Origin: Pseudomonas sp. GM78
GTDB taxonomy: Bacteria; Pseudomonadota; Gammaproteobacteria; Pseudomonadales; Pseudomonadaceae
Assembly: GCF_000282475.1 (NCBI RefSeq)
Contig: NZ_AKJF01000129.1
Location: forward strand, 1 to 42,352
Reading direction: 5' to 3'
DNA length: 42,352 nucleotides
Each line of letters starts with the position of its first letter. Within the stretch, counting starts at the first letter, position 1. Positions 16,843 through 25,204 of this stretch are shown piece after piece. The notes under the pieces were generated by a model. That model was not told the origin of the DNA, ran no database searches, and saw only the letters and a program-made list of their open reading frames with translations. The position numbers and the translations under genes are program-made.

Positions 16843-17840
16843 TGAACGCCGCGCTGCCCCATGTCAGCGTGGTCGGCGCCGGGCGGATGGGCGAGGGCAT
16901 TGCCCTGGCGTTCATCCATGCCGGCCTGCCGGTGACCCTCATCGACATCAAGGACCGAGCCGAGGAAGAGCGCCACGGCTACTTCGAGCGCGTGCGCAAT
17001 AACGTGCGCAGCGAACTGCAGATGCTGGTACGCCTCGGCATGCTCCAGCCGGAACAGGCAGACATCGCGCTGTCGCGCCTGACCCTGCAATCCCGATCCG
17101 GGGCAGCAGAGACGTTGCGCCTGAGCGAGCTGGTGTTCGAAGCCGTGCCGGAAGTCATCGAGGTCAAGCAGCAGACCTTCGCCTGGGTCAGCGAGCATGT
17201 CCCGGCGTCGGCGATCATCGCGTCGACCACCTCGACCTTCCTGGTCACCGAGTTGAGCGAAATGGTCAGCACGCCTGAGCGCTTCGTCAACGCGCACTGG
17301 CTCAATCCCGCGCACCTGATGCCGCTGGTGGAAGTCAGCCGCAGCGCAGCGACCTGCCCACAGGTGGTCGAGCGACTGCTGCAACTGCTCAAGCGCATCG
17401 GCAAGGTGCCCGTGGTGTGCAATCCGGTGGCCGGCTACATCGTGCCGCGCATCCAGGCACTGGCGATGAACGAAGCCGCACGGATGGTGGAAGAGGGCGT
17501 GGCCAGCGCCGAAGATATCGACACCGCGGTACGCGTGGGTTTCGGCTTGCGCTTCTCGGTGCTGGGCCTACTCGAGTTCATCGACTGGGGTGGCGGCGAC
17601 ATTCTCTACTACGCCTCGCGTTACCTCAGTGGCGCGCTGGCCCCGCGTTTCGAGTCGCCACAGGTGATCGCCGACAACATGCAAAACGGTCGCAACGGCT
17701 TGCGCGATGGCCAGGGTTTCTACGATTACCGTGAGCTGGACGTGGACGCCTACAAGCAGCAGCGCATCGGTGCCTTTGTCAGCAAGCTGGCGTCGTCGGG
17801 GTTGACGCCAGCGTTTGATGGGGCGTTGCGGCAGGGCTAA
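16842..17840 (+). CDS. 3-hydroxyacyl-CoA dehydrogenase-family protein
   Basis: The 332-residue protein has the N-terminal NAD-binding fold VSVVGAGRMGEGIALAFIHA, the family's TSTFLVTELSEMV and FVNAHWLNPAHLMPLVEV segments (catalytic-type His), and a C-terminal helical domain with GFGLRFSVLGLLEFIDWGG. The length is nearer that of L-carnitine or L-gulonate dehydrogenases than of the roughly 280-residue butyryl-CoA enzymes. It may therefore oxidise a free 3-hydroxy acid. It overlaps the opine-dehydrogenase-type gene by one base. Its last 30 codons recur in altered form at 29931-30020, and its last nine or ten at 31438-31466; see the findings. Confidence 0.88.
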   Translation: MNAALPHVSVVGAGRMGEGIALAFIHAGLPVTLIDIKDRAEEERHGYFERVRNNVRSELQMLVRLGMLQPEQADIALSRLTLQSRSGAAETLRLSELVFEAVPEVIEVKQQTFAWVSEHVPASAIIASTTSTFLVTELSEMVSTPERFVNAHWLNPAHLMPLVEVSRSAATCPQVVERLLQLLKRIGKVPVVCNPVAGYIVPRIQALAMNEAARMVEEGVASAEDIDTAVRVGFGLRFSVLGLLEFIDWGGGDILYYASRYLSGALAPRFESPQVIADNMQNGRNGLRDGQGFYDYRELDVDAYKQQRIGAFVSKLASSGLTPAFDGALRQG

Positions 17841-17869
17841 GTTGCAGGGCCCGGGTGCCGGGCCCTGAT
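17751..17869. repeat. 119-bp direct repeat, copy 1 (3' end of hydroxyacyl-CoA dehydrogenase gene plus hairpin)
   Basis: This stretch aligns without gaps to 29931-30049, with about 15 mismatches by eye (near 87% identity). It covers the last 30 codons including the stop, and the downstream hairpin. Similarity stops abruptly on both sides. The right end is four bases before the stop codon of the next gene. It forms the left border of the glucarate island. Confidence 0.85.
17846..17868. terminator. Terminator-like hairpin after the hydroxyacyl-CoA dehydrogenase gene
   Basis: A perfect 10-bp stem, CAGGGCCCGG and CCGGGCCCTG, around GTG. It is shared between the forward-strand dehydrogenase gene and the convergent MFS gene ending at 17873. 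A T run (GTTTT) follows 11 bases later. The second repeat copy carries the same hairpin at 30026-30048 with two compensated or loop changes. Confidence 0.65.
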
Positions 17870-17872
17870 CCG

Positions 17873-19246
17873 TCAGGCGTTTTCGCGAGAAGGCTCGGCA
17901 TCCTCGATAACGACACGCTCGAAGCGCCCGGCAAGTACCACATAACCAAAGATCCCCAGCAGGCCGTGAGCCGCCACAAACCATAGCGCCGAGTCGAATG
18001 ATCCGGTCCTGGCAACAAAATAGCCAATGACCACCGGCGTTATGATCCCTGCGACGTTACCGATGCCGTTGAATACCCCACCACTCAAGCCCACCATGCT
18101 TTTGGGCGCTGTGTCGGACAATACTGCCCAGCCCACCGCCGCCAGTCCCTTGCCGAAAAATGCCAGGGCCATCAGGGCAATCACCATCCAGTTGGCGTCG
18201 ACATAATTTGCCGATACCAGGCTGGAGGCCAGCGCCATGCCAATCACGAAAGGGGTCTTGCGGGCCCGGGAGGGATGAACGCCACGACGGATCAGGTAGT
18301 CGGAAACCACCCCGCCCAGCACACCTCCCGAAAAGCCGCATATCGCCGGCATCGCCGCCACCCAGCCCGCCTGCATGATCGTCATGCCGCGTCCCTGGAT
18401 GAGGTAGATGGGGAACCAGGTGATGAAGAAGTAGGTGAGGGCGGTGATGCAGTATTGGCCCAGGTAGATCGCCCACAGTGTCCGATTGTTGAAGAGCTGG
18501 GCGACTTCCTTCATGGTCAGTTTTGGCTTGGTGACCTTGCGCGTGGCTTCCAGATCCACCAGGGCACCGCCGTCGCGCATGTATTGCAGTTCGGTCTCGG
18601 TCAGTCGCGGATCACTGTGAGGCTCGTGATAAAGCGCGAACCAGAACACCGTCGCCACCAGGCCGAGCCCGCCCATCCAGATGAAAACATGTTCCCAGCC
18701 CCAGGAATGGGTCAGCCAGGCCATGAGCGGGGCAAAGACTACAACGGCCATGTATTGCGCGGAGTTGAACAGCGCGGACGCAGTGCCGCGCTCACTGGTT
18801 GGGAACCAGCAGGACACGATGCGGTTGTTGGCCGGGAATGCTGGAGACTCCACCAGGCCGAGCATGAAGCGCATGCCGAACAAGGTGAGCGCCGCCGTGG
18901 AGCCCACAAGCCCGATCCAGCCCACGGTGCCTTGCATCATGGTGAACAGGGACCACAAGAACAGGCTGCAACCGTAGACCCTTCTTGCCCCGAATTTGTC
19001 GAGCAGCCAGCCGCCTGGAATTTGTCCCAGGGCATAAGCCCAGGCAAACGCTGAAAAAATCATTCCCAGCATGATGGGGTCTATCCCCAATTCCTTGATC
19101 ACGCCCGTACCGGCGATGGACATGGTTGCCCGGTCGGCATAGTTGAGAACGGTGACAATGAAAATCAGCGCGAGGATGACGAACCGGCGGCGTCCGACAT
19201 GGGCTTTTTCAAACGCAGTCGCCAGGGGTGCGGTCTTGGAGGTCAT
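17873..19246 (-). CDS. MFS transporter of the glucarate/galactarate (GudP-like) type
   Basis: The 457-residue inner-membrane protein belongs to the anion:cation symporter branch of the MFS. It opens FVILALIFIVTVLNYADRAT with the DRAT motif, followed by GQIPGGWLLDKFGARRVYG and FNSAQY in mid-protein. These are hallmarks of GudP/GarP D-glucarate and D-galactarate carriers. GGAGAG precedes the ATG. It is 59 bp downstream of the D-2-hydroxyacid dehydrogenase gene on the same strand. Within the island it would import glucarate or a related sugar acid in symport with protons. A second carrier of the same superfamily lies at 25205-26569. Confidence 0.88.
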   Translation of the reverse strand: MTSKTAPLATAFEKAHVGRRRFVILALIFIVTVLNYADRATMSIAGTGVIKELGIDPIMLGMIFSAFAWAYALGQIPGGWLLDKFGARRVYGCSLFLWSLFTMMQGTVGWIGLVGSTAALTLFGMRFMLGLVESPAFPANNRIVSCWFPTSERGTASALFNSAQYMAVVVFAPLMAWLTHSWGWEHVFIWMGGLGLVATVFWFALYHEPHSDPRLTETELQYMRDGGALVDLEATRKVTKPKLTMKEVAQLFNNRTLWAIYLGQYCITALTYFFITWFPIYLIQGRGMTIMQAGWVAAMPAICGFSGGVLGGVVSDYLIRRGVHPSRARKTPFVIGMALASSLVSANYVDANWMVIALMALAFFGKGLAAVGWAVLSDTAPKSMVGLSGGVFNGIGNVAGIITPVVIGYFVARTGSFDSALWFVAAHGLLGIFGYVVLAGRFERVVIEDAEPSRENA

Positions 19247-19305
19247 GGTGCTCTCCGGCTTCCTTCAGGGGAAGTTTTATTGTTGGAGTGAGTAGCGCGC
19301 GTCGC

Positions 19306-20244
19306 TCAGCAAGCGACGGCGGTCGGCAGCGGCGAACCGGCAAAGCAGGCGTGCAGGTTGGCCAGCACGATTTCGCCCATGGCCAGTCGGGTTTGTTCGG
19401 TAGCGCTGGCGCGGTGCGGTTGCAGCACCACGTTGCCCAGCGAACGCAGGGCCTCAGGTACGCGGGGTTCATCGGCGAACACATCAAGGCCTGCACCGGC
19501 GATGGTGCCGTCGCTCAAGGCGGCTATCAGTGCTTGCTCATCGACCAACTTGCCGCGGGCGACATTGATCAGATAGCCATTGGCGCCCAGGGCCTGGAGC
19601 ACCGCCGGGGTGATGATCGCTTCGCCTTTGTCGGCGGAGGCTGCCAGCATCAGCACATCGCTGCGGCGCGCCAGTTCGATCAGGTCGGGAACAAAGTGGT
19701 AGCCGCTTTGCGGCTGCTCACGCAGGTCGGTGTAATTAACCGTCATGTCGAATGCCTGGGCGCGTTTGGCGATCGCATGACCCACCCGGCCCAGCCCGAC
19801 GATCCCGAGTTGAATGCCGGTCACTTTGCGTGCCAGTGGTTGCGCGACGGTGCCCCACTGGCCTTCACGCACGATGCGCTCGCCGGTGGCGAGATCGCGC
19901 AGGGTCATGATCAGCAAACCCATGCCCATGTCCGCGACGTCATCGGTCAGCACGCCGGGGGTGGTGGTCACCTGAACTCCGCGATCCGCAGCGTTCGCCA
20001 GATCCACGGCATCCGTGCCGATGCCGCTGATGGCGATCACTTGCAGCGCTGGCAGGCGGTTCATGATCGCATTCGGCAGGCCCTTGGCGCCGCCGGTGAC
20101 CACACCGCGAATGCTGTGGCCCACCTGATTGAGAAATGCGTCCTGGTCGGCGGCCTCGTAGAGCCGGTGAACGGTGTATGACGCCTGGAGCCGGGCATCG
20201 ATCAGATCCGGTACAGGTTGGGTGAGGAGGATATTGATCTTCAC
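19306..20244 (-). CDS. D-2-hydroxyacid dehydrogenase (glyoxylate/hydroxypyruvate reductase-like)
   Basis: The 312-residue enzyme has the NAD(P)-binding GIVGLGRVG (147-155) and the catalytic triad Arg230 (NVARGKL), Glu259 (DVFADEP) and His277 (LQPHRAS). This is the usual arrangement for D-isomer-specific 2-hydroxyacid dehydrogenases. It probably reduces a 2-oxo acid such as hydroxypyruvate, glyoxylate or 2-ketogluconate. It is divergent from the LysR gene, with a palindromic LysR-type site between them, and is followed by the GudP-like carrier. It is not a known step of the glucarate route to 2-oxoglutarate, so this two-gene unit may serve a side substrate. Confidence 0.88.
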   Translation of the reverse strand: MKINILLTQPVPDLIDARLQASYTVHRLYEAADQDAFLNQVGHSIRGVVTGGAKGLPNAIMNRLPALQVIAISGIGTDAVDLANAADRGVQVTTTPGVLTDDVADMGMGLLIMTLRDLATGERIVREGQWGTVAQPLARKVTGIQLGIVGLGRVGHAIAKRAQAFDMTVNYTDLREQPQSGYHFVPDLIELARRSDVLMLAASADKGEAIITPAVLQALGANGYLINVARGKLVDEQALIAALSDGTIAGAGLDVFADEPRVPEALRSLGNVVLQPHRASATEQTRLAMGEIVLANLHACFAGSPLPTAVAC

Positions 20245-20337
20245 GTCGCGTTCCTTGAGTTGGATTTATTGGGGCGGGCGACAAGCAGCTGCCTGCGTGT
20301 GGTTCCAGAGTAGGAAAACGATCGATGCTGGTCTAAC

Positions 20338-20358
20338 ATTGATACTGTATCGATCAAT
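20338..20358. promoter_or_regulatory. LysR-type operator between hydroxyacid dehydrogenase and LysR genes
   Basis: ATTGAT (20338-20343) and ATCAAT (20353-20358) are inverted and contain the T-N11-A core expected for LysR-type regulators. A second palindrome, GATACTGTATC, is nested at 20341-20351. The site lies 15 bp before the LysR start, where it could control both divergent genes. Confidence 0.65.
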
Positions 20359-20372
20359 ACAAGAATTGAATC

Positions 20373-21263
20373 ATGGAGCTCCATCAACTTCGCTGTTTTG
20401 TCATGGTTGCCGAAGAGCTGCATTTCGGTCGGGCAGCCAAACGATTGTTCATGACCCAGCCCCCGCTGAGCCGCCAGATCCAGATGCTGGAACGTTCGCT
20501 GGGTGTGACCTTGCTTGAGCGCAGTAACCGCAACGTGCAACTGACGGTTGCCGGGCAGCATTTCCTGCGTGATGCCCGGCATGTCCTGGCGTACACCGAG
20601 CAGGCGGGAACGGCGGCCCGGCGCCTGGCGCGAGGGGAAGCGGGGCAATTGCTCCTGGGGTTTACAGCGGTCAGTGGCTACCAGCTGATTCCCGGGCTGC
20701 TCGGGCATGCCGCGCAACGGCTCCCGGACGTAGGTTTTGAATTGCATGAAATGGTCTCGGGCGCCCAGACGGAAGCCTTGGCGGCGAGCATGATCGACGT
20801 CGGTTTCGTTCGGCGAGCGGCGCCACACCTGGGGTTTGACTCGCAGTTGATTTGCAGCGAGCCGTTGCTGGTGGTGATGCCCAACGCGCACCCGCTGGCG
20901 CAGCAAACGACGATTGCGGTGGCCGATCTGGATCAGCAACCCTTCGTGATGTATTCGCCGGATGAAGGGCGGTATTTCTACGACTGCATCGTCGGCTTGT
21001 TCGCCATGGCGGGCGTATCGCCGCGTTACCTGCACTACCTGGGGCAGACCCATTCCATACTCGGGCTCGTCCGTGCGGGCCTGGGGCTGGCGATCGTGCC
21101 AGCCGCCGCTCGCGAGCTGTACCTGGGGCATTTGCAGTTCCGTCCCCTTGAGGATGCTCAGCCGCGAGCAGAGGTGTACATGGTTTCCAGGCGCGACAAC
21201 GACAACCCGGCACTGCCGCCGTTCCTGCGCATGGCGCAGGAGTATTTCCACGCACTCGGTTGA
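20373..21263 (+). CDS. LysR-family transcriptional regulator
   Basis: The 296-residue protein begins MELHQLRCFVMVAEELHFGR and has the LysR winged helix-turn-helix (AAKRLFMTQPPLSRQIQMLE). A substrate-binding domain of the periplasmic-binding type runs from about residue 90 to the end. The length is standard. It is divergent from the D-2-hydroxyacid dehydrogenase / GudP-like pair and is the likely regulator of both through the palindrome at 20338-20358. It converges with the GntR gene at 21278, 14 bp from its stop, with no room for a separate terminator. The inducer is probably a sugar-acid intermediate; this is inference. Confidence 0.92.
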   Translation: MELHQLRCFVMVAEELHFGRAAKRLFMTQPPLSRQIQMLERSLGVTLLERSNRNVQLTVAGQHFLRDARHVLAYTEQAGTAARRLARGEAGQLLLGFTAVSGYQLIPGLLGHAAQRLPDVGFELHEMVSGAQTEALAASMIDVGFVRRAAPHLGFDSQLICSEPLLVVMPNAHPLAQQTTIAVADLDQQPFVMYSPDEGRYFYDCIVGLFAMAGVSPRYLHYLGQTHSILGLVRAGLGLAIVPAAARELYLGHLQFRPLEDAQPRAEVYMVSRRDNDNPALPPFLRMAQEYFHALG

Positions 21264-21277
21264 TGCGCCAACCGGGT

Positions 21278-22012
21278 TTATCGGAAGGTGGCGTGGCGTA
21301 GACGCTCACGGATGTTGCCCAGATGGAGATTCATGGCCGCCTTGGCAGCCACAGGGTCGCCATCGGCAATGCCCTGGTAAATCGCCTGGTGTTCGTGTTG
21401 CAGGCGCAGCCCATACTCGATTCGATCCCCGCCATTCAAGGCGGCGCTATTGAGGCGCTTGCGGGGGATGAGATCGATGCCGAGGTGGTCGGTGATGTCC
21501 ACGAAGTAACGGTTATCCGTCGCCAGGGCGATCTGTCGGTGAAATTCATGGTCGGCCGCTGCCGCCACGTCACGACTGATGCCCGGGTCTTTCAGTATGT
21601 CGAGGGCCTTGTGCATGCATGCCAGATGCTGCGGATTTCGCCTTTGGGCGGCGAAACCCGCGGCTTCCACTTCGATACTGATACGCAGCTCGATGACGGC
21701 GAGTACATCTTCAAGGGAGGCATTGGAGTTGGGGTGCACGTCGCCATCGGGCGTGTCGCTGACGAATGAGCCGATACCGTGCCTGGTAATGACCAGCCCA
21801 CGGGTTTGTAATTGCGAAATGGCTTCGCGCACGACGGTTCGGCTGACGCCATGCTCGGCCATGACTTGCGCTTCTGCAGGCAGTTTCTGCCCGGGTTGCA
21901 GTGCGCCGCTGGTGATGCGCTCGCTCAGCACCTGGGCGAGTATGGACGACAGGTTTCTGGATTGGTTGAAGCCTTTTGGCCGGCGATGCAGGGCGTGGCA
22001 AGGCGCGATCAT
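21278..22012 (-). CDS. GntR-family (FadR/FCD) transcriptional regulator 1
   Basis: The 244-residue protein has an N-terminal winged helix (LPAEAQVMAEHGVSRTVVRE, then RHGIGSFV) and an FCD ligand domain with the metal-ligand pattern DHEFHRQIA and HLGNIRERL near the end. The start at 22012 is chosen over an upstream frame at 22150 because AGGG precedes it and the extension would run into intergenic sequence. It lies 113 bp after the semialdehyde dehydrogenase, on the same strand, possibly as the last gene of the glucarate operon. A second, related GntR/FCD protein sits at the other end of that operon (27934-28644). Confidence 0.9.
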   Translation of the reverse strand: MIAPCHALHRRPKGFNQSRNLSSILAQVLSERITSGALQPGQKLPAEAQVMAEHGVSRTVVREAISQLQTRGLVITRHGIGSFVSDTPDGDVHPNSNASLEDVLAVIELRISIEVEAAGFAAQRRNPQHLACMHKALDILKDPGISRDVAAAADHEFHRQIALATDNRYFVDITDHLGIDLIPRKRLNSAALNGGDRIEYGLRLQHEHQAIYQGIADGDPVAAKAAMNLHLGNIRERLRHATFR

Positions 22013-22125
22013 GATGGTGTCCCTATAAGCCCCAATGTGTATTGAGCCCGTCGATGGCCGTCGGCGTGACGTGTTTTCAAAGTTCGGCGGCGCAACCTTC
22101 TGCGCCGCGTACCTGGCCAGACGGG

Positions 22126-23709
22126 TTAGCCAATGGCGGCGTCGCTCCACTCGCTATTGACCAGGCGTTTGAGTTTGAGTGGATTGCTGTTTTGCAACGC
22201 TGCAGGTAACAGCGCGTCGGGATAGTTCTGGAAGCAAACCGGGCGCAGGAATCGATCGATCGCCAGCGTACCGACGGAGGTGCCGCGCGAATCCGACGTT
22301 GCCGGGTAAGGCCCGCCATGCACCATGGCTTCACACACCTCGACGCCGGTGGGGTAGCCGTTCACCAGAATGCGTCCGACTTTTTGCTCCAGCACGGGAA
22401 CAAGCCATTGGTACTGTTGCAGGTCTGCCGGCTCGCCAATCAGCGTGGCGGTCAGCTGACCCCGTAGCGAGTGAAGCGCGAGCTTGAGCTCGTGGTCGTC
22501 TGCCACTTCGATCACGATCGTGGTCGGGCCAAAGACTTCTTCCTGCAGCAACTCGTCACCCTCAAGCAGCAGGCTCACATCCGCCTTGAACAGTTGTGGT
22601 CGGGCTTGATTGCCGGTCTGCTCAGAGCCTGCCAGGTGGGTGATGCCGGGGTGGGCGTGCAAGTGCTCCAGCCCTTTGCTGTAGCTGCGCAGGCCGCCTG
22701 CATTGAGCATGGTTTGCGGTGCCTGGACAGTCATTTGGCCTTGCAGATGCTCAAGGAACTGTGCGAACTGCGGGGATTTGATCCCGATCACCAGGCCAGG
22801 ATTGGTGCAGAACTGGCCGCAGCCCATGACCACGGAGGCCGCCAGATCCCTTGCCACGGTTTCACCGCGTGCAGACAGCGCGTCTGGCAGCAATACCACC
22901 GGGTTGATGCTGGACATCTCGGCAAACACCGGGATGGGTTGTGGGCGCGCTGCCGCCATCTTGCACAAGGCGTTGCCGCCGCCCAGCGAGCCGGTAAATC
23001 CGACAGCTTGAATGGCCGGATGCTTGACCAGCCATTCGCCTACGCCGCTACCGAAAATCATGTTGAATACGCCCTTGGGCATACCGCTGCGCTCAGCCGC
23101 GCGAATGATCGCGCAGCCCACCTGGTCGGCTGTTGCCATGTGGCCGCTGTGCGCCTTGAAGACGACAGGGCAGCCAGCCGCCAGCGCGGCAGCGGTATCG
23201 CCACCGGCAGTCGAAAACGCCAAGGGGAAGTTGCTGGCGCCAAACACCGCGACCGGGCCGACACCGATACGGTATTGACGCAGGTCGACTCGCGGCAGTG
23301 GCGTGCGATCGGGCAGGGCCAGGTCGATGCGTGCACCAAGAAAGTCGCCACGGCGCAGCACGTTGGCAAACAGGCGCATCTGGCCACTGGTGCGTGCCCG
23401 TTCGCCTTGAATACGGCCTGCTGGCAACGCGGTTTCCTGGCAGACGATGGCGTCGAAGTCTTCGCCCAGTTGATCAATTTCGTCTGCAATGGTATCGAGA
23501 AATTCGGCGCGGCGTGCCGGGCTCAGTTGTCGGTACTCAACGAACGCGTTTTCGGCGGCCAGGGCTGCGCGGTCTACTTCGGCCTCTGTGGCTTGAAAAA
23601 AATCATACGGCAGAGGCTGGCCGGTGCTTGCGTCCAGGCTCTTGAGCCGTTGTTCGCCGTCGGTGCTACGTTCGCCAGCGATAAAATTCTGGCCAAGCAG
23701 TGTGAGCAT
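22126..23709 (-). CDS. 2-oxoglutarate semialdehyde (2,5-dioxovalerate) dehydrogenase
   Basis: The 527-residue NADP-type ALDH oxidises 2,5-dioxopentanoate to 2-oxoglutarate, the last step of the glucarate route. It has the start MLTLLGQNFIAGE, the general base Glu264 (VFAEMSSINP) and nucleophile Cys301 (GCGQFCTNPG). The FCTNPG motif and about 525 residues characterise the KGSADH branch. It is 100 bp downstream of the glucarate dehydratase gene on the same strand, with a small hairpin between them. With the two dehydratases it completes conversion of D-glucarate to a TCA-cycle intermediate. Confidence 0.93.
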   Translation of the reverse strand: MLTLLGQNFIAGERSTDGEQRLKSLDASTGQPLPYDFFQATEAEVDRAALAAENAFVEYRQLSPARRAEFLDTIADEIDQLGEDFDAIVCQETALPAGRIQGERARTSGQMRLFANVLRRGDFLGARIDLALPDRTPLPRVDLRQYRIGVGPVAVFGASNFPLAFSTAGGDTAAALAAGCPVVFKAHSGHMATADQVGCAIIRAAERSGMPKGVFNMIFGSGVGEWLVKHPAIQAVGFTGSLGGGNALCKMAAARPQPIPVFAEMSSINPVVLLPDALSARGETVARDLAASVVMGCGQFCTNPGLVIGIKSPQFAQFLEHLQGQMTVQAPQTMLNAGGLRSYSKGLEHLHAHPGITHLAGSEQTGNQARPQLFKADVSLLLEGDELLQEEVFGPTTIVIEVADDHELKLALHSLRGQLTATLIGEPADLQQYQWLVPVLEQKVGRILVNGYPTGVEVCEAMVHGGPYPATSDSRGTSVGTLAIDRFLRPVCFQNYPDALLPAALQNSNPLKLKRLVNSEWSDAAIG

Positions 23710-23781
23710 ATCGATCTCCGTGGGCCTCAGGCTGAGCAGTGGATGCGTGTCTGAAGCCGGTTGATGAGGTGGCGTAGGTCG

Positions 23782-23800
23782 GGGGCACTTTGGGTGCCCC
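23782..23800 (-). terminator. Hairpin between glucarate dehydratase and semialdehyde dehydrogenase genes
   Basis: GGGGCAC (23782-23788) and GTGCCCC (23794-23800) form a 7-bp stem with a five-base loop inside the operon. There is no T tract. It may reduce read-through or protect upstream RNA from decay. Confidence 0.4.
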
Positions 23801-23809
23801 GCCTGAGGA

Positions 23810-25162
23810 TCAGCGCACCAGGCAAGGTTGCTTGTTATTGAAGCTCCAGCCCGGAATCAGGAACTGCATCGCGACGCTGTCATCCCGCGCGCCGAGCCCC
23901 ATGCCTTTGTACACTTCGTGGGCCTTGGCCACCGCGTCCAAGTCGATCTCTACACCCAGGCCATGTTTGGTCGGAACCTTGACGTAGCCGCCTTCTATTT
24001 TCAGCGGCTCTTTGGTCAGGCGCTGGCCGTCCTGCCAGATCCAGTGGGTGTCGATCGCGGTGATTTCTCCCGGTGCGGCGGCTGCGACTTGAGTGAACAT
24101 GGCCAGGGAAATATCGAAGTGGTTGTTGGAATGAGAGCCCCAGGTCAGGCCCCATTCGTGACACATCTGGGCCACGCGGACGGAGCCCTGCATCGTCCAG
24201 AAGTGCGGGTCGGCAAGCGGGATGTCGACCGATTGCAATTGGATGGCGTGGCCCATTTCGCGCCAGTCGGTCGCGATCATGTTGGTGGCGGTCTTCAGTC
24301 CCGTGGCGCGGCGGAATTCAGCCATGACTTCGCGGCCCGAGTAACCGTTTTCCGCGCCGCACGGGTCTTCGGCGTAGGCCAGGACATGATGCTGATCGCG
24401 GCACAAGCGGATGGCTTCTTTGAGCGACCAGGCGCCATTGGGGTCGAGGGTGATTCGTGCATCGGGAAAGCGCTCGGCCAGTGCCGTCACCGCTTCGATT
24501 TCTTCATCGCCGCTGAGTACACCGCCCTTGAGCTTGAAGTCGTTGAAGCCGTATTTGGCCTTTGCCGCTTCGGCCAGGCGCACGACCGCCTCGGCGGTCA
24601 TGGCTTTCTCGTGACGCAATCGGAACCAGTCATCATCCGCGTCGGACTCGTTTCGGTAGGCCAGGTTGGTGGCATTGCGATCGCCGACGTAGAACAGGTA
24701 GCCGAGCATTTTCACCGCATCGCGTTGCTGCCCTTCGCCCAACAAGGCCGCCACCGGAACCTCGAGGAATTGACCCAGCAAATCGAGCAGGGCGGCTTCC
24801 ATGGCGGTCACGGCATGAATGGTGATCCGCAGGTCGAAGGTTTGCAGGCCGCGACCGGCCGCGTCACGGGAGGCGAAGGTGGTGCGCATCTGATTGAGGA
24901 TGCGTTGGTACTGGCCGATGGGCTGGCCGATCACCAGGTTACGAGCGTCTTCGAGGGTCTCGCGGATGCGTTCACCCCCCGGTACTTCGCCCACGCCGGT
25001 ATTACCGGCGCTGTCCTTGAGAATGACGATGTTGCGAGTGAAGAACGGGCCGTGGGCGCCGCTCAGGTTCAGCAGCATGCTGTCGTGGCCCGCAACGGGT
25101 ATCACTTGAAAACTGGTGACGACAGGCGACTTGGTGGTGTTGGCAGTATGTTCAGCGTTCAT
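23810..25162 (-). CDS. gudD: D-glucarate dehydratase
   Basis: The 450-residue enolase-superfamily enzyme dehydrates D-glucarate (and often L-idarate) to 5-dehydro-4-deoxyglucarate in the cytoplasm. Catalytic and Mg ligands are in place: the K-x-K pair Lys210/Lys212 (FKLKGG), Asp240 (LDPNGAW), Glu265 (EDPCG), Asn294 (ATNMI) and His344 (GSHSNNH). Each sits five residues later than in the E. coli enzyme. The start has TAGGAA upstream. It follows the MFS carrier by 42 bp within the reverse-strand operon kdgD-like, MFS, gudD, ALDH. Confidence 0.95.
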   Translation of the reverse strand: MNAEHTANTTKSPVVTSFQVIPVAGHDSMLLNLSGAHGPFFTRNIVILKDSAGNTGVGEVPGGERIRETLEDARNLVIGQPIGQYQRILNQMRTTFASRDAAGRGLQTFDLRITIHAVTAMEAALLDLLGQFLEVPVAALLGEGQQRDAVKMLGYLFYVGDRNATNLAYRNESDADDDWFRLRHEKAMTAEAVVRLAEAAKAKYGFNDFKLKGGVLSGDEEIEAVTALAERFPDARITLDPNGAWSLKEAIRLCRDQHHVLAYAEDPCGAENGYSGREVMAEFRRATGLKTATNMIATDWREMGHAIQLQSVDIPLADPHFWTMQGSVRVAQMCHEWGLTWGSHSNNHFDISLAMFTQVAAAAPGEITAIDTHWIWQDGQRLTKEPLKIEGGYVKVPTKHGLGVEIDLDAVAKAHEVYKGMGLGARDDSVAMQFLIPGWSFNNKQPCLVR

Positions 25163-25204
25163 GGCAAGTTCCTATGAATAGAGGTCGTTCAGCGATCAAT
25201 GGGG

